The notes below the pieces were generated by a model. It had not been told where the DNA came from, searched no databases, and was given only the letters and a program-made list of their open reading frames with translations. Positions 1-8,065 of a DNA stretch of 64,000 bases are shown here, in pieces. This DNA is from Alphaproteobacteria bacterium. GTDB lineage: Bacteria; Pseudomonadota; Alphaproteobacteria; CALKHQ01. The stretch spans positions 1 through 64,000 of the forward strand of contig JAWKYB010000019.1 in the NCBI GenBank assembly GCA_041396705.1, given 5' to 3'. The position numbers and the translations under genes are program-made. Each line of letters begins with the position of its first letter. Position 1 is the first letter of the stretch.

Positions 1-118
1 CGCCGATGCAAACCGTTGCAAACGGGCCTTCGGTGCTCGGGTCGACCAGCGCGCGCTGACCGGGGGCGGATGGGTCGACCCAGGCGCCATCGATGTAGAT
101 CTTCGGGTAACTCTCCAT
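1..118 (-). CDS. Aldehyde dehydrogenase family protein, N-terminal fragment
   Basis: Only the first 39 codons lie in the window, reading off the left edge. The ATG is at 116-118. The opening residues (YPKIYIDGAWVDPS, then a VDPSTEGPFATV segment) follow the usual N-terminal pattern of NAD(P)-dependent aldehyde dehydrogenases, where a [LIV]-I-[DG]-G-x-W motif precedes a NPATE-like segment. The catalytic Cys and Glu lie outside the window. It follows the SDR gene at 144-902 on the same strand after a 25-nt gap, so it is probably the third gene of a unit starting with the HpcH-type aldolase. An oxidation step on an aldehyde from the same pathway is inferred. The substrate is unknown. Confidence 0.75.
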   Translation of the reverse strand, partial: MESYPKIYIDGAWVDPSAPGQRALVDPSTEGPFATVCIG

Positions 119-143
119 GGCCTCCGGGTCCGTCCGCCCAACG

Positions 144-902
144 TCAGAAACTGTGGGTGTAGCCCCCGTCGCAGGCGATGGTCTGGCCGGTGATGAATCC
201 GCCGGCGGACGACGCGAGGAACAAGACGAGCCCGGCGAGGTCCGAAGGCACCATGGTGCGCGGGATGCACTGCAGGTCCCTGGCCCGCTGCATGATATCG
301 GGCGTCAGGCTGGCGATGCGCTCCTCGACCTCGGTCGCGACCGTCCCGGGGCGGATGCAGTTCACGGTGATCCCGTCGGCGCCCAGCTCACGCGCCAGCA
401 CGTTGGTCATCCCGATCAGTGCCGACTTGGATGTTACGTAGTGCAGGTAGTTCTTCGTGCCGCGGACAACCGAGGCCGACGAAATGTTGATGATGCGGCC
501 AAAGCCCCTCTTGCGCATGCTCTGGGCCAACGCGCGCACGCAGAGAAATGTGCCGGTGACGTTGACCTCCATCACCCTCTGCCATTCGTTGAGCGGAATC
601 TGTTCGAAGGGCCTCTTGGTCAGGGCCGAGAAGATCGAGGCGTTGTTGACCAGCGCGTCGACACGGCCGAAGCGGTCCAGGGCGCGGGCCGCCATGGCCG
701 CCACGGACTCCTCGTTGGCGACATCGACCGGGATCGCCACCGCCCGTCCGCCGGTCGCCTCGATCGAGGCGGCGACGGCGTTCGCATTCTCCTGACTGAG
801 GTCGGCGACGAGCGAGACGGCGCCGGCAGCCGCGAACTGGCGGGCGAGCTCGCGACCGATGCCTTGTCCCGCACCCGTGATGAGGACGATGCGGTCGGTC
901 AC
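144..902 (-). CDS. SDR family NAD(P)-dependent oxidoreductase
   Basis: This is a classical short-chain dehydrogenase/reductase of about 252 residues. It has the cofactor motif TGAGQGIG near residues 9-16, NNAS near 88, and the catalytic S...YxxxK pattern (YVTSK) near 157-161. It ends with an ITGQTIACDGG segment typical of the family. The reading frame stays open to a TTG at 971, but the extra 23 residues contain a repeated PNVPV and look non-coding. I chose the GTG at 902, which has GAGGGA seven bases upstream and gives the usual SDR length. The gene lies between the aldolase and an aldehyde dehydrogenase. Oxidation of a sugar, polyol or hydroxy acid is likely, but the substrate cannot be read from sequence. 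Confidence 0.85.
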   Translation of the reverse strand: MTDRIVLITGAGQGIGRELARQFAAAGAVSLVADLSQENANAVAASIEATGGRAVAIPVDVANEESVAAMAARALDRFGRVDALVNNASIFSALTKRPFEQIPLNEWQRVMEVNVTGTFLCVRALAQSMRKRGFGRIINISSASVVRGTKNYLHYVTSKSALIGMTNVLARELGADGITVNCIRPGTVATEVEERIASLTPDIMQRARDLQCIPRTMVPSDLAGLVLFLASSAGGFITGQTIACDGGYTHSF

Positions 903-1055
903 GCCGAAATCCCTCGCGTTCACCGGAACGTTGGGGCTCCGCTGCACCGGTACGTTTGGATCAAGGTTCAATCGTCGTCCTCCTGCCCGCTCCCGCCCCG
1001 CGCATGTCCGCCAACGCCGGGTTCCGGCACCCTGGCGGCTCGGGCGCCGGGTTTC

Positions 1056-1836
1056 TCATCGGAAGCTCTTGGCGGCGTGCGTCGCTGCACTCATCAGGAA
1101 CCCCGTATCGCTTCCGGCCGAGACGTAGCTCGCACCGAGCGCGATGATCTCCTTCGCGATGTCCGGGCGCGAGTTCAGGCCGCCTACCCCCAAGAGCTTG
1201 CGGTGCATGCGGCAGGTCGCCGCGACATGCGCGTACGCTTCGCGCACCTTCGGGTGATCGAGCGCCCCGGGCACGCCGAACGAGTTGCACAGGTCGTTGG
1301 TGCCGACCAGCAGCATGTCCAGTCCGTCGACCGAGGCGATGTCCTGCGCATTGGTGACCGCGTTGACCGATTCGATCATGCCGACGACCAGCGCAGCCTC
1401 ATCCATCCTTGCCATCGTCTCTGCTGCCGGACCGGCGCGGAAAAGCGTGTGCGGATTGGCGCCCAGAAGCGACCTCTGCCCGGCGGGCGGGAACCTGGCC
1501 GCTGCAACGACGGCCTCGGCCTGGGCGCGGGTTTCGAGATGGGGGACGATGACCCCTTGCGCACCGGTCTCGAGAGTCCGGCTGATCTCAGCCGGGTCGT
1601 GGCCGGGCACGCGCACCATGGGCGTCACGCCAAGGGCCGTTGCCGCGATCGAGATCTCGAAGGATTTGGTCTCGAGCGAGAAGTTGTAGTGCTCGAGATC
1701 GATGTAGAGACAGTCGAAGCCCGGCGCTGCTGGGCACGGCAGATTCGACTCCGCAGAGGCGCACGATCAGCGCCCACGGCCGTCGCTGGTCATCTTGGCC
1801 TTTGCGATCTGGCGAGGGAATGTCGGGGTCGCTCAT
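1056..1836 (-). pseudogene. HpcH/HpaI-family aldolase (class II, pyruvate-type), one frameshift
   Basis: The C-terminal 190 residues in one frame match the HpcH/HpaI aldolase/citrate lyase family: a VRVPGHDPAEISRTLETGAQGVIVPH-type barrel segment, metal-site-like MIES and a GTNDLC motif. These enzymes split 4-hydroxy-2-oxoacids into pyruvate and an aldehyde. The N-terminal part (RPWALIVRLCGVES) sits in another frame that starts at the ATG at 1836. The frames meet at the CCC run at 1720-1722: removing one base gives a continuous AGFDCLYIDLEHYNF, the expected family sequence. The sequence is therefore broken by one inserted base, either a sequencing error or a mutation. The rest of the frame has no stops. 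It is first in a leftward unit with an SDR and an aldehyde dehydrogenase. Confidence 0.8.
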
Positions 1837-1957
1837 CTGGATCGCCTTCTGCGCCTTGTGTCGACGGGCGTTCCGGGTCGCCGCACGGGGGAATAGAGGA
1901 GTCTGGACGCACCGGCGGAACGGTTCAAGAGCACGCCCCGCCAGTGCGGTCGTAGTG

Positions 1958-1972
1958 ATAACAGCACGTTAT
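1958..1972. promoter_or_regulatory. Predicted LysR-type operator, copy 1
   Basis: This is a perfect dyad, ATAAC-AGCAC-GTTAT, in the divergent gap between the leftward aldolase and the rightward cupin gene. T at position 2 and A at position 14 give the T-N11-A spacing of LysR boxes. Similar 15-mers lie at 9155-9169 and 14609-14623, one in each other divergent promoter region of this cluster. Control by the LysR protein at 2964-3884 is inferred. Confidence 0.5.
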
Positions 1973-2062
1973 AAGCGCGGCAGAATTGCAGGTTTCCTGA
2001 AACCCCTGCTTTGGCCTATCTGACAGCCATCGGATTTCTCTTCGTGGAGGATGGGGAGCTGC

Positions 2063-2902
2063 GTGCGCATCGCAGAGGCTTCATCATCGGAAGGTGGGCG
2101 CGTTGGCTCCATGCGCGATGGCGTCCTGGACCAGAAGTTCCTGCTGCAAGGTGAGGACGACTCACCCAACAACTATCTGCTCAACGTCGGGAAGGTCGGG
2201 GCCGGCGGCTGGGGCACCCCGCGGCATCGCCACAACTTCGACCAGGTGCGCTATGTGTTGAAGGGCAAGTATCCGGCTTCGCCCAACAAGGTCATGGGAG
2301 AGGGTTCGGTCGCCTATTTCCCCGAGAGCGTGCACTACGGCCCACAGGATCGGCCTGAAGGCCTGGAGATGATGGTGATCCAATTCGGCGGCGCCAGCGG
2401 TTCGGGCTTTCTCAGCACGCCGCGCCGCGAGGCCGCCAACCGGGCACTGGAAAAGAAGGGCGAGTTCAAGAACGGCGTCTTCACCTGGTTCGACGAGAAG
2501 GGACAGAAGCATAACATGGACGGCTCGGCCGCCTGCTTCGAGGAGGCGACCGGAAGGAAGCTCGTCTTTGCGCCCCCGCGCTACGACGACGTGATGATGA
2601 TGGATCCCGAGGCCTATGTCTGGATCGAGACGGGGACGCCGGGTGTCTCAACCAAGCTCCTGGGCACCTTTACGGAGCGTGGCACGCGTCTCGGCTTCGT
2701 CAAGGTGGCCGCGGGCGCGACTTGGAACACCGGGTCGCGGAGCGCCATCGAGGTGCTGTTCCTGAGCCAGGGTCGGGTCGAAACGAACGGCAAGAGCTAC
2801 GGCGCGCGGACGGGCATCGAACTCCTGCCCGGCGACCCGGCCGTCGACATCAGAGCCGAGGAAGAGGCGCTCTTCTTCACGATCACGTTGCCCAAGTTCT
2901 GA
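2063..2902 (+). CDS. Cupin domain-containing protein
   Basis: This 279-residue cytoplasmic protein has the cupin signature near residues 45-75: a GGWGTPRHRHNFDQVRYVL segment with a HxH pair and later glutamate/histidine, then a YFPESVHYGPQ stretch, as in metal-binding cupin barrels. A second barrel-like half follows (VKVAAGATWNTGSRSAIEVL, then GIELLPGDPAVDI), so it may be a bicupin. The GTG at 2063 has GGAG four bases upstream. An ATG at 2051 sits directly on a GGAGG and is a poorer start. It is divergent from the aldolase unit and converges on the LysR gene. The exact function is unknown. An isomerase, dioxygenase or sugar-acid-binding role in the catabolic cluster is possible. Confidence 0.75.
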   Translation: MRIAEASSSEGGRVGSMRDGVLDQKFLLQGEDDSPNNYLLNVGKVGAGGWGTPRHRHNFDQVRYVLKGKYPASPNKVMGEGSVAYFPESVHYGPQDRPEGLEMMVIQFGGASGSGFLSTPRREAANRALEKKGEFKNGVFTWFDEKGQKHNMDGSAACFEEATGRKLVFAPPRYDDVMMMDPEAYVWIETGTPGVSTKLLGTFTERGTRLGFVKVAAGATWNTGSRSAIEVLFLSQGRVETNGKSYGARTGIELLPGDPAVDIRAEEEALFFTITLPKF

Positions 2903-2963
2903 CTCCCCGGTCTTCGGCTCGGCAACCGCTCGTCGCTCAAGCGGGTCGGTACATGGAGCCGGG

Positions 2964-3884
2964 CTAGGCGCAATCGCGGCAGAGTTCGAGCCCGACTTGC
3001 GCGACGCAGTCGACAAGGTCTCTCCGGGGCTGATCCATCTCGTAGCCTTCCCGGAAGAACACCGCGATGTTGCGATGCAGCGCCGCGTCCTCCATCGGCA
3101 GCACGAGAAGCTGACCTTCCGCGAGCGCGTTCCGAACCGCGTGCTTGGGAAGCACCGCGAGATGGTCGGACTTCTCGACCAGCGACGCCAGGAGTGCGAT
3201 CGATCCGCAAACGGTGATCCGGTCGGGCAAGCCGACGTTCATCGTCTTCATCACGTGTTCCAGCACAGTGTGGGTGCGGCGTGAGGTCGGACTGATCCAG
3301 GGATAGCGAACGAGGTCCGCCCAGCTCAGATCGGTCACGTCGCGCAGTGGATGGCTCGGGCTGGCGATGACGCACAGGGAGTCGCGAAACAGGACCCGCT
3401 GGCGCAGGCCGTCGCGGATGTCGAAGACCTCGGTGAGCCCGATCACGAAGTCGAAATCGCGGCGCACCAGTCCCGTCAGCAAGTCGATCTGAGCGTTCTC
3501 CACGACCTGCAACTGTTGCTCTGGGTGGGTTTCCCGCCACTTGCTGAGTGCCACGGGCATGACACCACCGGCCAAGCTCGGCAGGCTGCCGACGCGGATC
3601 GCATCCTGATCACCGTCGCGTGCATCCACCAGGGCCTTCGATGCCAGCTCGATCTCTTCGCGGATGAGCCGCGCATGGCAATAGAGGATATCGCCGTACT
3701 TGGTGGGGAGAATGCCGGTCGGGCTGCGTTCTAGGAGTTTCAGTCCAAGCTCAGTCTCGAGCCGATCCATCGAGGTCGACAGCGCCGGCTGCGAAACGGC
3801 CAGCGCTTTGGCGGCACGGTTGAGGCTGCCATGATCGACGACGGCAGCGAAGTACATCAGCTTCCTCGGATCGATGTCCGCCAT
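2964..3884 (-). CDS. LysR family transcriptional regulator
   Basis: The N-terminal winged helix-turn-helix (MYFAAVVDHGSLNRAAKALAVSQPALSTSMDRLE) covers roughly residues 10-60 and is typical of LysR regulators. A type 2 periplasmic-binding-like effector domain follows, to residue 306. The ATG at 3884 lies six bases after the aldehyde dehydrogenase stop. A TTG at 3893 would overlap that gene. It is the last gene of the leftward unit that begins with the sugar-binding protein at 9031, so it is probably co-expressed with the pathway it controls. The three ATAAY-N5-RTTAY dyads in the divergent promoter regions have LysR-box spacing and are its likely targets. The inducer is probably a pathway intermediate, which is an inference. 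Confidence 0.9.
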   Translation of the reverse strand: MADIDPRKLMYFAAVVDHGSLNRAAKALAVSQPALSTSMDRLETELGLKLLERSPTGILPTKYGDILYCHARLIREEIELASKALVDARDGDQDAIRVGSLPSLAGGVMPVALSKWRETHPEQQLQVVENAQIDLLTGLVRRDFDFVIGLTEVFDIRDGLRQRVLFRDSLCVIASPSHPLRDVTDLSWADLVRYPWISPTSRRTHTVLEHVMKTMNVGLPDRITVCGSIALLASLVEKSDHLAVLPKHAVRNALAEGQLLVLPMEDAALHRNIAVFFREGYEMDQPRRDLVDCVAQVGLELCRDCA

Positions 3885-3889
3885 CTGCC

Positions 3890-5344
3890 TCAAACTGTGA
3901 CGCGGCGCGCGGCGATTGTCTTGGCGATCGTGTAGCTCTGGTACATCTCTGGCCCGCCTTCGCGGCCGATCCCACTCTCACGATAGCCGCCGAACGGTGC
4001 ATCCGCCCCGGGGCTGGTGAAGACGTTCACCGCGACGGATCCCGCCTGCAGCTCCTGCGCCAGATAGTCCGCCCGTTCCGTCGAGTTTGCAAAGACAAAG
4101 GCGGCCAACCCCATGCTCAGGCTGTTTCCGATCGCCAGGGCCTCGTCCATCGACTCGACGCTCATGCACGGAGCAATCGGTCCGAATGGCTCCTCGGACA
4201 TGACCTGCGCTTCCAGCGTCACGTCGGCCAGCACCGTGGGCGCGAAGAACCAGCCGAGGTTGCCCACGCGTCGCCCGCCGCATGCGACGCGGGCGCCACG
4301 CGCGACCGCGTCCTCGACGAAGCCACGCATCGCAGCCAGGCGACGAGAATTGGCTAGCGGTCCCATCTCGACGCCCTCGGCAAAACCGTCTGCCACCTTG
4401 AGCCTTCCCGCACGGGTGGCGAGGCTGTCCACGAACGCGTCATAGACCGCGCGATGCACGAGGAACCGCGATGGTGCGGCGCAGAACTGCCCGGCCATCC
4501 GAAACTTCCATGCGACCGCCAGCCGCGCGACCTCGTCCGGGGTCACGTCCTCGTCGACGAGGACGGGTGCATGGCCGCCAAGCTCCATCAGCACCGGCTT
4601 CATCGTCTCGGCCGCAAGCCGCGTCAGGTGTTTACCCACCTGGATCGAACCCGTCAGGGTCACGAGCCGGGAGATCGGCGACAGGACGAGCGTGCGCGAC
4701 ACCTCATCCGGATCTCCGAAGACCAGGTTGAGGACGCCGTTCGGCAGGCCGGCATCCAAGAAGCACTGGGCGAACAGACAGGCCGTGGCCGGGGTCTCTT
4801 CGGCGGGCTTGAGAATGATCGAGCAGCCCGATGCCAGCGCGGCGCTGATCTTGCGGGACGGGGCGCTCATCGGCACGTTCCAGGGCGTGAAGGCGACGAC
4901 GGGTCCGATCGGCTCCCGGATCACGCACTGCCGGATCGGGGGATCGGTCGGCACGATCCGTCCGTAGAGCCGCTTCAGCTCCTCGGAGTCCCAGTCGAGG
5001 AAGCTCGCGGACCGCTCGATCTCGGCGCGGACCTCGGCAAGCGTCCGGCCGCTCTCCCGCACGAAGATTGGCGCAATGTCCTCTGCCCTCTCGCGCACCA
5101 ATGCAGCGGCCCGACGCATCAGCGCGGCACGCTGCGAGGGCGGGGTCTTGCGCCACGTCTCGAAGCCCCGTGCGGCGGCATCCAATGCGTCCTGCAGATC
5201 CTGCGGCGTCGCCCTCGGCACCTCGCCGAGCCGGGATTCGTCGCTGGGGTTCTCCACGGCGCACAAGGGCGGGCGGTCATGGATCCATTCGCCGTCGATC
5301 AGGAGCCCGATGCGAGGGTAGGTCTGTTGGGGATCTGCGCTCAT
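3890..5344 (-). CDS. NAD(P)-dependent aldehyde dehydrogenase
   Basis: This is a full-length, 484-residue aldehyde dehydrogenase. The oxyanion Asn is in TPWNVP (N156), the general-base Glu in LMELGG (E254) and the catalytic nucleophile Cys in GQFCAAP (C288). The IGREGG segment near the C terminus also fits the family. The ATG is at 5344. It oxidises an aldehyde to the acid, most simply the aldehyde released by the HpcH-type aldolase or a semialdehyde of the same route. Similarity to succinate or glutarate semialdehyde dehydrogenases is possible, but the substrate is unassigned. It sits between the 2-hydroxyacid dehydrogenase and the LysR gene in one leftward unit. Confidence 0.9.
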   Translation of the reverse strand: MSADPQQTYPRIGLLIDGEWIHDRPPLCAVENPSDESRLGEVPRATPQDLQDALDAAARGFETWRKTPPSQRAALMRRAAALVRERAEDIAPIFVRESGRTLAEVRAEIERSASFLDWDSEELKRLYGRIVPTDPPIRQCVIREPIGPVVAFTPWNVPMSAPSRKISAALASGCSIILKPAEETPATACLFAQCFLDAGLPNGVLNLVFGDPDEVSRTLVLSPISRLVTLTGSIQVGKHLTRLAAETMKPVLMELGGHAPVLVDEDVTPDEVARLAVAWKFRMAGQFCAAPSRFLVHRAVYDAFVDSLATRAGRLKVADGFAEGVEMGPLANSRRLAAMRGFVEDAVARGARVACGGRRVGNLGWFFAPTVLADVTLEAQVMSEEPFGPIAPCMSVESMDEALAIGNSLSMGLAAFVFANSTERADYLAQELQAGSVAVNVFTSPGADAPFGGYRESGIGREGGPEMYQSYTIAKTIAARRVTV

Positions 5345-5396
5345 GCGTATGGCTCATCCGCTTGGCTGCCGGCCGTAGGTTTTCGGGAAGTGTCGG

Positions 5397-6320
5397 TCAC
5401 GTCTTTGCCCCGTCGAGGAAGGCCAGCACCTCATCCTCTGCGATCGTGGCGGCGCGGGCCCGGTGACCCCAGGTCTGGCCACCGATGTGCGGGGTCAGGA
5501 TGACGTTCGACAGAGCCGCGAGCGCGACCGGTACTTCCGGCTCGCCCTCCAGCACGTCGAGCGCGGCCCCGGCGATGGTTCCGTCCGCCAGTGCCGCAAC
5601 CAGGGCCTCGGTATCCACGAGGCTGCCGCGTCCCACGTTGACGAGACGCCCACCCGAGCCGAGCGCCGAGAGTTCGCGCGCACCGATCACGTGGCGCAGC
5701 TCCGGCGAGCCGGGTAGTGCGAGAACAAGAACGTCGCTCGCCTCGGCCAGCGCGACCCACCCGTCGTGCAGCGGCACGCCCAGCCCTTCGTTCGACGGGC
5801 GCATGAGCGCGGCCACTCTCATCCGCGATGCCTCGGCCCGCCGCGCGATCGCCTGCCCGATCCGGCCACTCAACCCGCCGATGCCCATCGTCATGCCGAC
5901 CAGGCTGTCGCCCATTTCGAAGCGGCCGTGCTGCCAGGCGCCACTGCGGGCGAATGCGTCAGCGCGCACGAGGTTGCGACAGAGCATCTGCACCAACGCC
6001 ATGGCAAGATCGGCAACGTCGTCGGTCAGCGCCTCGCCGATCGACCGGACGCGGATCCCGCGCGCTGCCAGGGCGGCCATGTCGATCCTCTCCTGACCGA
6101 CGCCTTGCGACACCACCAAACGCAGGCCAGGTAGCGCCTCCGCCAGCGCCAGGCTGCAGCCACGCGATGCGCTTGTCATCAGCACGCGCACGGCGCTGCG
6201 TTCGACCTCTGGCAGAGCGGCAATCGAATCTGGCCCGGCGACGACACGCACGAGATCCCTCGCCTCGAGCCGGGGATAGGCCATTCCCTCGAGTGCCGGA
6301 AAGGCAAGGACCTGATGCAT
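5397..6320 (-). CDS. D-isomer-specific 2-hydroxyacid dehydrogenase
   Basis: This 307-residue protein has the NAD(P)-binding segment MGIGGLSGRIGQAIA near residue 145. The three catalytic positions of the family are present: Arg in NVGRGSLVD, Glu in LEGEPEVP and His in TPHIGGQTWG. It would reduce glyoxylate, hydroxypyruvate or another 2-oxoacid to the D-hydroxyacid, or the reverse. The glycine loop reads GLSGRIG, where the canonical motif is GxGxxG, so the first glycine spacing is slightly unusual. It lies 52 nt downstream of the aldehyde dehydrogenase start on the same strand, between that gene and the lactonase. A role in handling a two- or three-carbon product of aldol cleavage is inferred. 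Confidence 0.88.
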   Translation of the reverse strand: MHQVLAFPALEGMAYPRLEARDLVRVVAGPDSIAALPEVERSAVRVLMTSASRGCSLALAEALPGLRLVVSQGVGQERIDMAALAARGIRVRSIGEALTDDVADLAMALVQMLCRNLVRADAFARSGAWQHGRFEMGDSLVGMTMGIGGLSGRIGQAIARRAEASRMRVAALMRPSNEGLGVPLHDGWVALAEASDVLVLALPGSPELRHVIGARELSALGSGGRLVNVGRGSLVDTEALVAALADGTIAGAALDVLEGEPEVPVALAALSNVILTPHIGGQTWGHRARAATIAEDEVLAFLDGAKT

Positions 6321-6336
6321 GCGTGCGGCTGCGTCG

Positions 6337-7179
6337 TTACCTGGGTCCCGGCACGTCCGAGCCGACCGTGAAGACGGCGCTGTTGCGCTTGCCCGCCTCC
6401 ATGTCCGCGTCGTTGCCGATGAAGGCCGTCATGAACAGGGTGCGGCCGTCGGCACCGCCCAAAGTGCAGGATATGCCGGAGCCGTTGAACGGCACGCGGT
6501 GGGTCACCGTACCGCCGTCGAGCACACGCACGAACTCCCCCGTGTTGTAGATCCCGGCCCAGATCGCCCCCTCGGCATCGGCACAGATGCCGTCCGGTTG
6601 CCGCGCGCCGAGATCGGCGAACACCCGGCGGTTGGAAAGCTCCCCCTCCGGGCTCAGATCGAAAGCGGTCAGCCGTGCCTCCCAGGTCTCGGCGACAATC
6701 AGCGTCCGGCCGTCGTCGATGACCGCCGAGCCGTTCGGGAAGTCGAGACCATCCGCCAAAGTCGTGATCGTGCCGTCGGGGTCGACGCGATGCAGGGATG
6801 TCGTCCTGCGGTCTTCGCCGGCGACGAAGTCGTAGCCGAAGTTGCCGACGTAGATGCGGTCCCGCGCATCGATGGCGAAGTCGTTGACCCAACCTGCCGC
6901 ATGGCTCGAGAGGTCCGCATATTCGTTCAACGCATCGCCGTCGAGGCGCAACAGCCTGCGATCCTTGGCCGAGGCGATGATCAGAGTGCCGTCCGAGAGG
7001 AAGCCGAGCCCCGACGGCCTTGTCGGCACGTCGATGGCCCGTTCGCGCTGACCATCAGCCGCAAGCGCATAGAACTTGTGATCGAAGACGTCCGAGACCC
7101 AGAGCAGTCCTTCGCGCCATTTCGGTGCCTCGAGGAACAGGAAGCCTCGTGCGAAGGGCGTTGGCACAAGCTCGATCAT
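6337..7179 (-). CDS. SMP-30/gluconolactonase/LRE family protein (sugar lactonase)
   Basis: This 280-residue six-bladed beta-propeller hydrolase of the SMP-30/gluconolactonase family is predicted to be cytoplasmic. Family metal-site residues can be seen: the Glu in LFLEAPKWRE near residue 17, Asn in GWVNDFAID near 103, the FPNGSAV asparagine near 154, and the Asp in RQPDGICADAEG near 200. It hydrolyses a sugar 1,5- or 1,4-lactone to the aldonate. It follows the SDR at 7195-7932 after 15 nt on the same strand. That order suits a pathway in which the SDR makes the lactone and this enzyme opens it. The sugar cannot be identified from sequence. Confidence 0.88.
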   Translation of the reverse strand: MIELVPTPFARGFLFLEAPKWREGLLWVSDVFDHKFYALAADGQRERAIDVPTRPSGLGFLSDGTLIIASAKDRRLLRLDGDALNEYADLSSHAAGWVNDFAIDARDRIYVGNFGYDFVAGEDRRTTSLHRVDPDGTITTLADGLDFPNGSAVIDDGRTLIVAETWEARLTAFDLSPEGELSNRRVFADLGARQPDGICADAEGAIWAGIYNTGEFVRVLDGGTVTHRVPFNGSGISCTLGGADGRTLFMTAFIGNDADMEAGKRNSAVFTVGSDVPGPR

Positions 7180-7194
7180 CGGTGGCGTGTCAGC

Positions 7195-7932
7195 CTACCA
7201 ACCGCCGTCGCACTGGATGTTCTGGCCGGTGATCAGGTCGGCCTGCGGCGAGGACAGGAAGACTGCGAGGTTGGCGATGTCGACCGGCTCGATCCGCCGC
7301 TTCAGGCTCTGGCGCTCGAGAATCCACTGGTGATACGCCTCGCGCTTGTCGCCGAAATGGCGCCATTCGGCCTTGGACACGACGGCCCCGGGCGAGATGC
7401 CGTTCACGTTGATGCCGTGATGGCCGAGCTCCCGCGCCATGGATTTCACCAGTCCGTACATCGCGCCCTTCGAGGCGACGTAGGGAACGAAACCCTCCCA
7501 GTGGCCGGTGAGGGTCAGTGAGGTCAGATTGACGATCTTGCCGTACTTCTTCCGCTTCATGTGCACGGCGCAGGCGCGCGAGAGCACGAAGGCGGCCGTC
7601 GAGTTCACGCGGACCTCTTCCTCGTATTCCGCGATGGAGAAGGCCTCGTACGGTTTGTTTACGACCGTCGCCGCGTTGTTGACGAGGATGTCGATGCCGC
7701 CCACTTCGTCGGCGAGTCCGGTCACCGCGGCTTCGGCCGCGTCCAGGGCGTTCAGGTCGCAACCGAAATAGCGCACGCCGGTACCAAGCCGCGCCAACCT
7801 CTCCTCGGCGTGGTCCGTGTCCGGGCGGTCCGACGCGATGACCTGCGCGCCCTCCTCGCTGTAGCGTGCGACCAGGGCCTGACCGATGGTCCCGAGTGCG
7901 CCCGTGATCAGGACAGTCTTGCCTGTCAACAT
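7195..7932 (-). CDS. SDR family oxidoreductase
   Basis: This is a 245-residue classical SDR. TGALGTIG near residues 8-15 binds the cofactor, NNAA lies near 87, and the active site is a serine in TSLTLTGH plus YVASK near 152-156. The LITGQNIQCDGGW ending is typical. The frame is open further upstream to 8130, but it would then overlap the binding-protein gene. The ATG at 7932 gives a start just before the Rossmann fold. It is directly upstream of the lactonase, so sugar-to-lactone oxidation is the likely job. A 22-nt hairpin lies between it and the preceding binding-protein gene. Confidence 0.88.
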   Translation of the reverse strand: MLTGKTVLITGALGTIGQALVARYSEEGAQVIASDRPDTDHAEERLARLGTGVRYFGCDLNALDAAEAAVTGLADEVGGIDILVNNAATVVNKPYEAFSIAEYEEEVRVNSTAAFVLSRACAVHMKRKKYGKIVNLTSLTLTGHWEGFVPYVASKGAMYGLVKSMARELGHHGINVNGISPGAVVSKAEWRHFGDKREAYHQWILERQSLKRRIEPVDIANLAVFLSSPQADLITGQNIQCDGGW

Positions 7933-8040
7933 GCCGATCAGAGTGGCTCCCAGTTCCGCTCGCCGGGGATGAAATTGCCCCGGGGGAACGGCAGGCTGCG
8001 CGGCGACGGTGCCGCGCAGCCGCCAAAGTCCGTCTCCCGC

Positions 8041-8062
8041 AAGCCGGCGTTCGCGCCGGCTT
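8041..8062 (-). other. Strong intercistronic hairpin downstream of the binding-protein gene
   Basis: AAGCCGGCG and CGCCGGCTT form a perfect 9-bp stem around a TTCG tetraloop, starting four bases after the binding-protein stop codon. There is no T-run on the minus strand, so it is more likely an RNA-stabilising or partial-termination hairpin than a full terminator. Such hairpins often keep binding-protein mRNA in excess over distal genes. That role here is inferred. Confidence 0.6.
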
Positions 8063-8065
8063 CGT

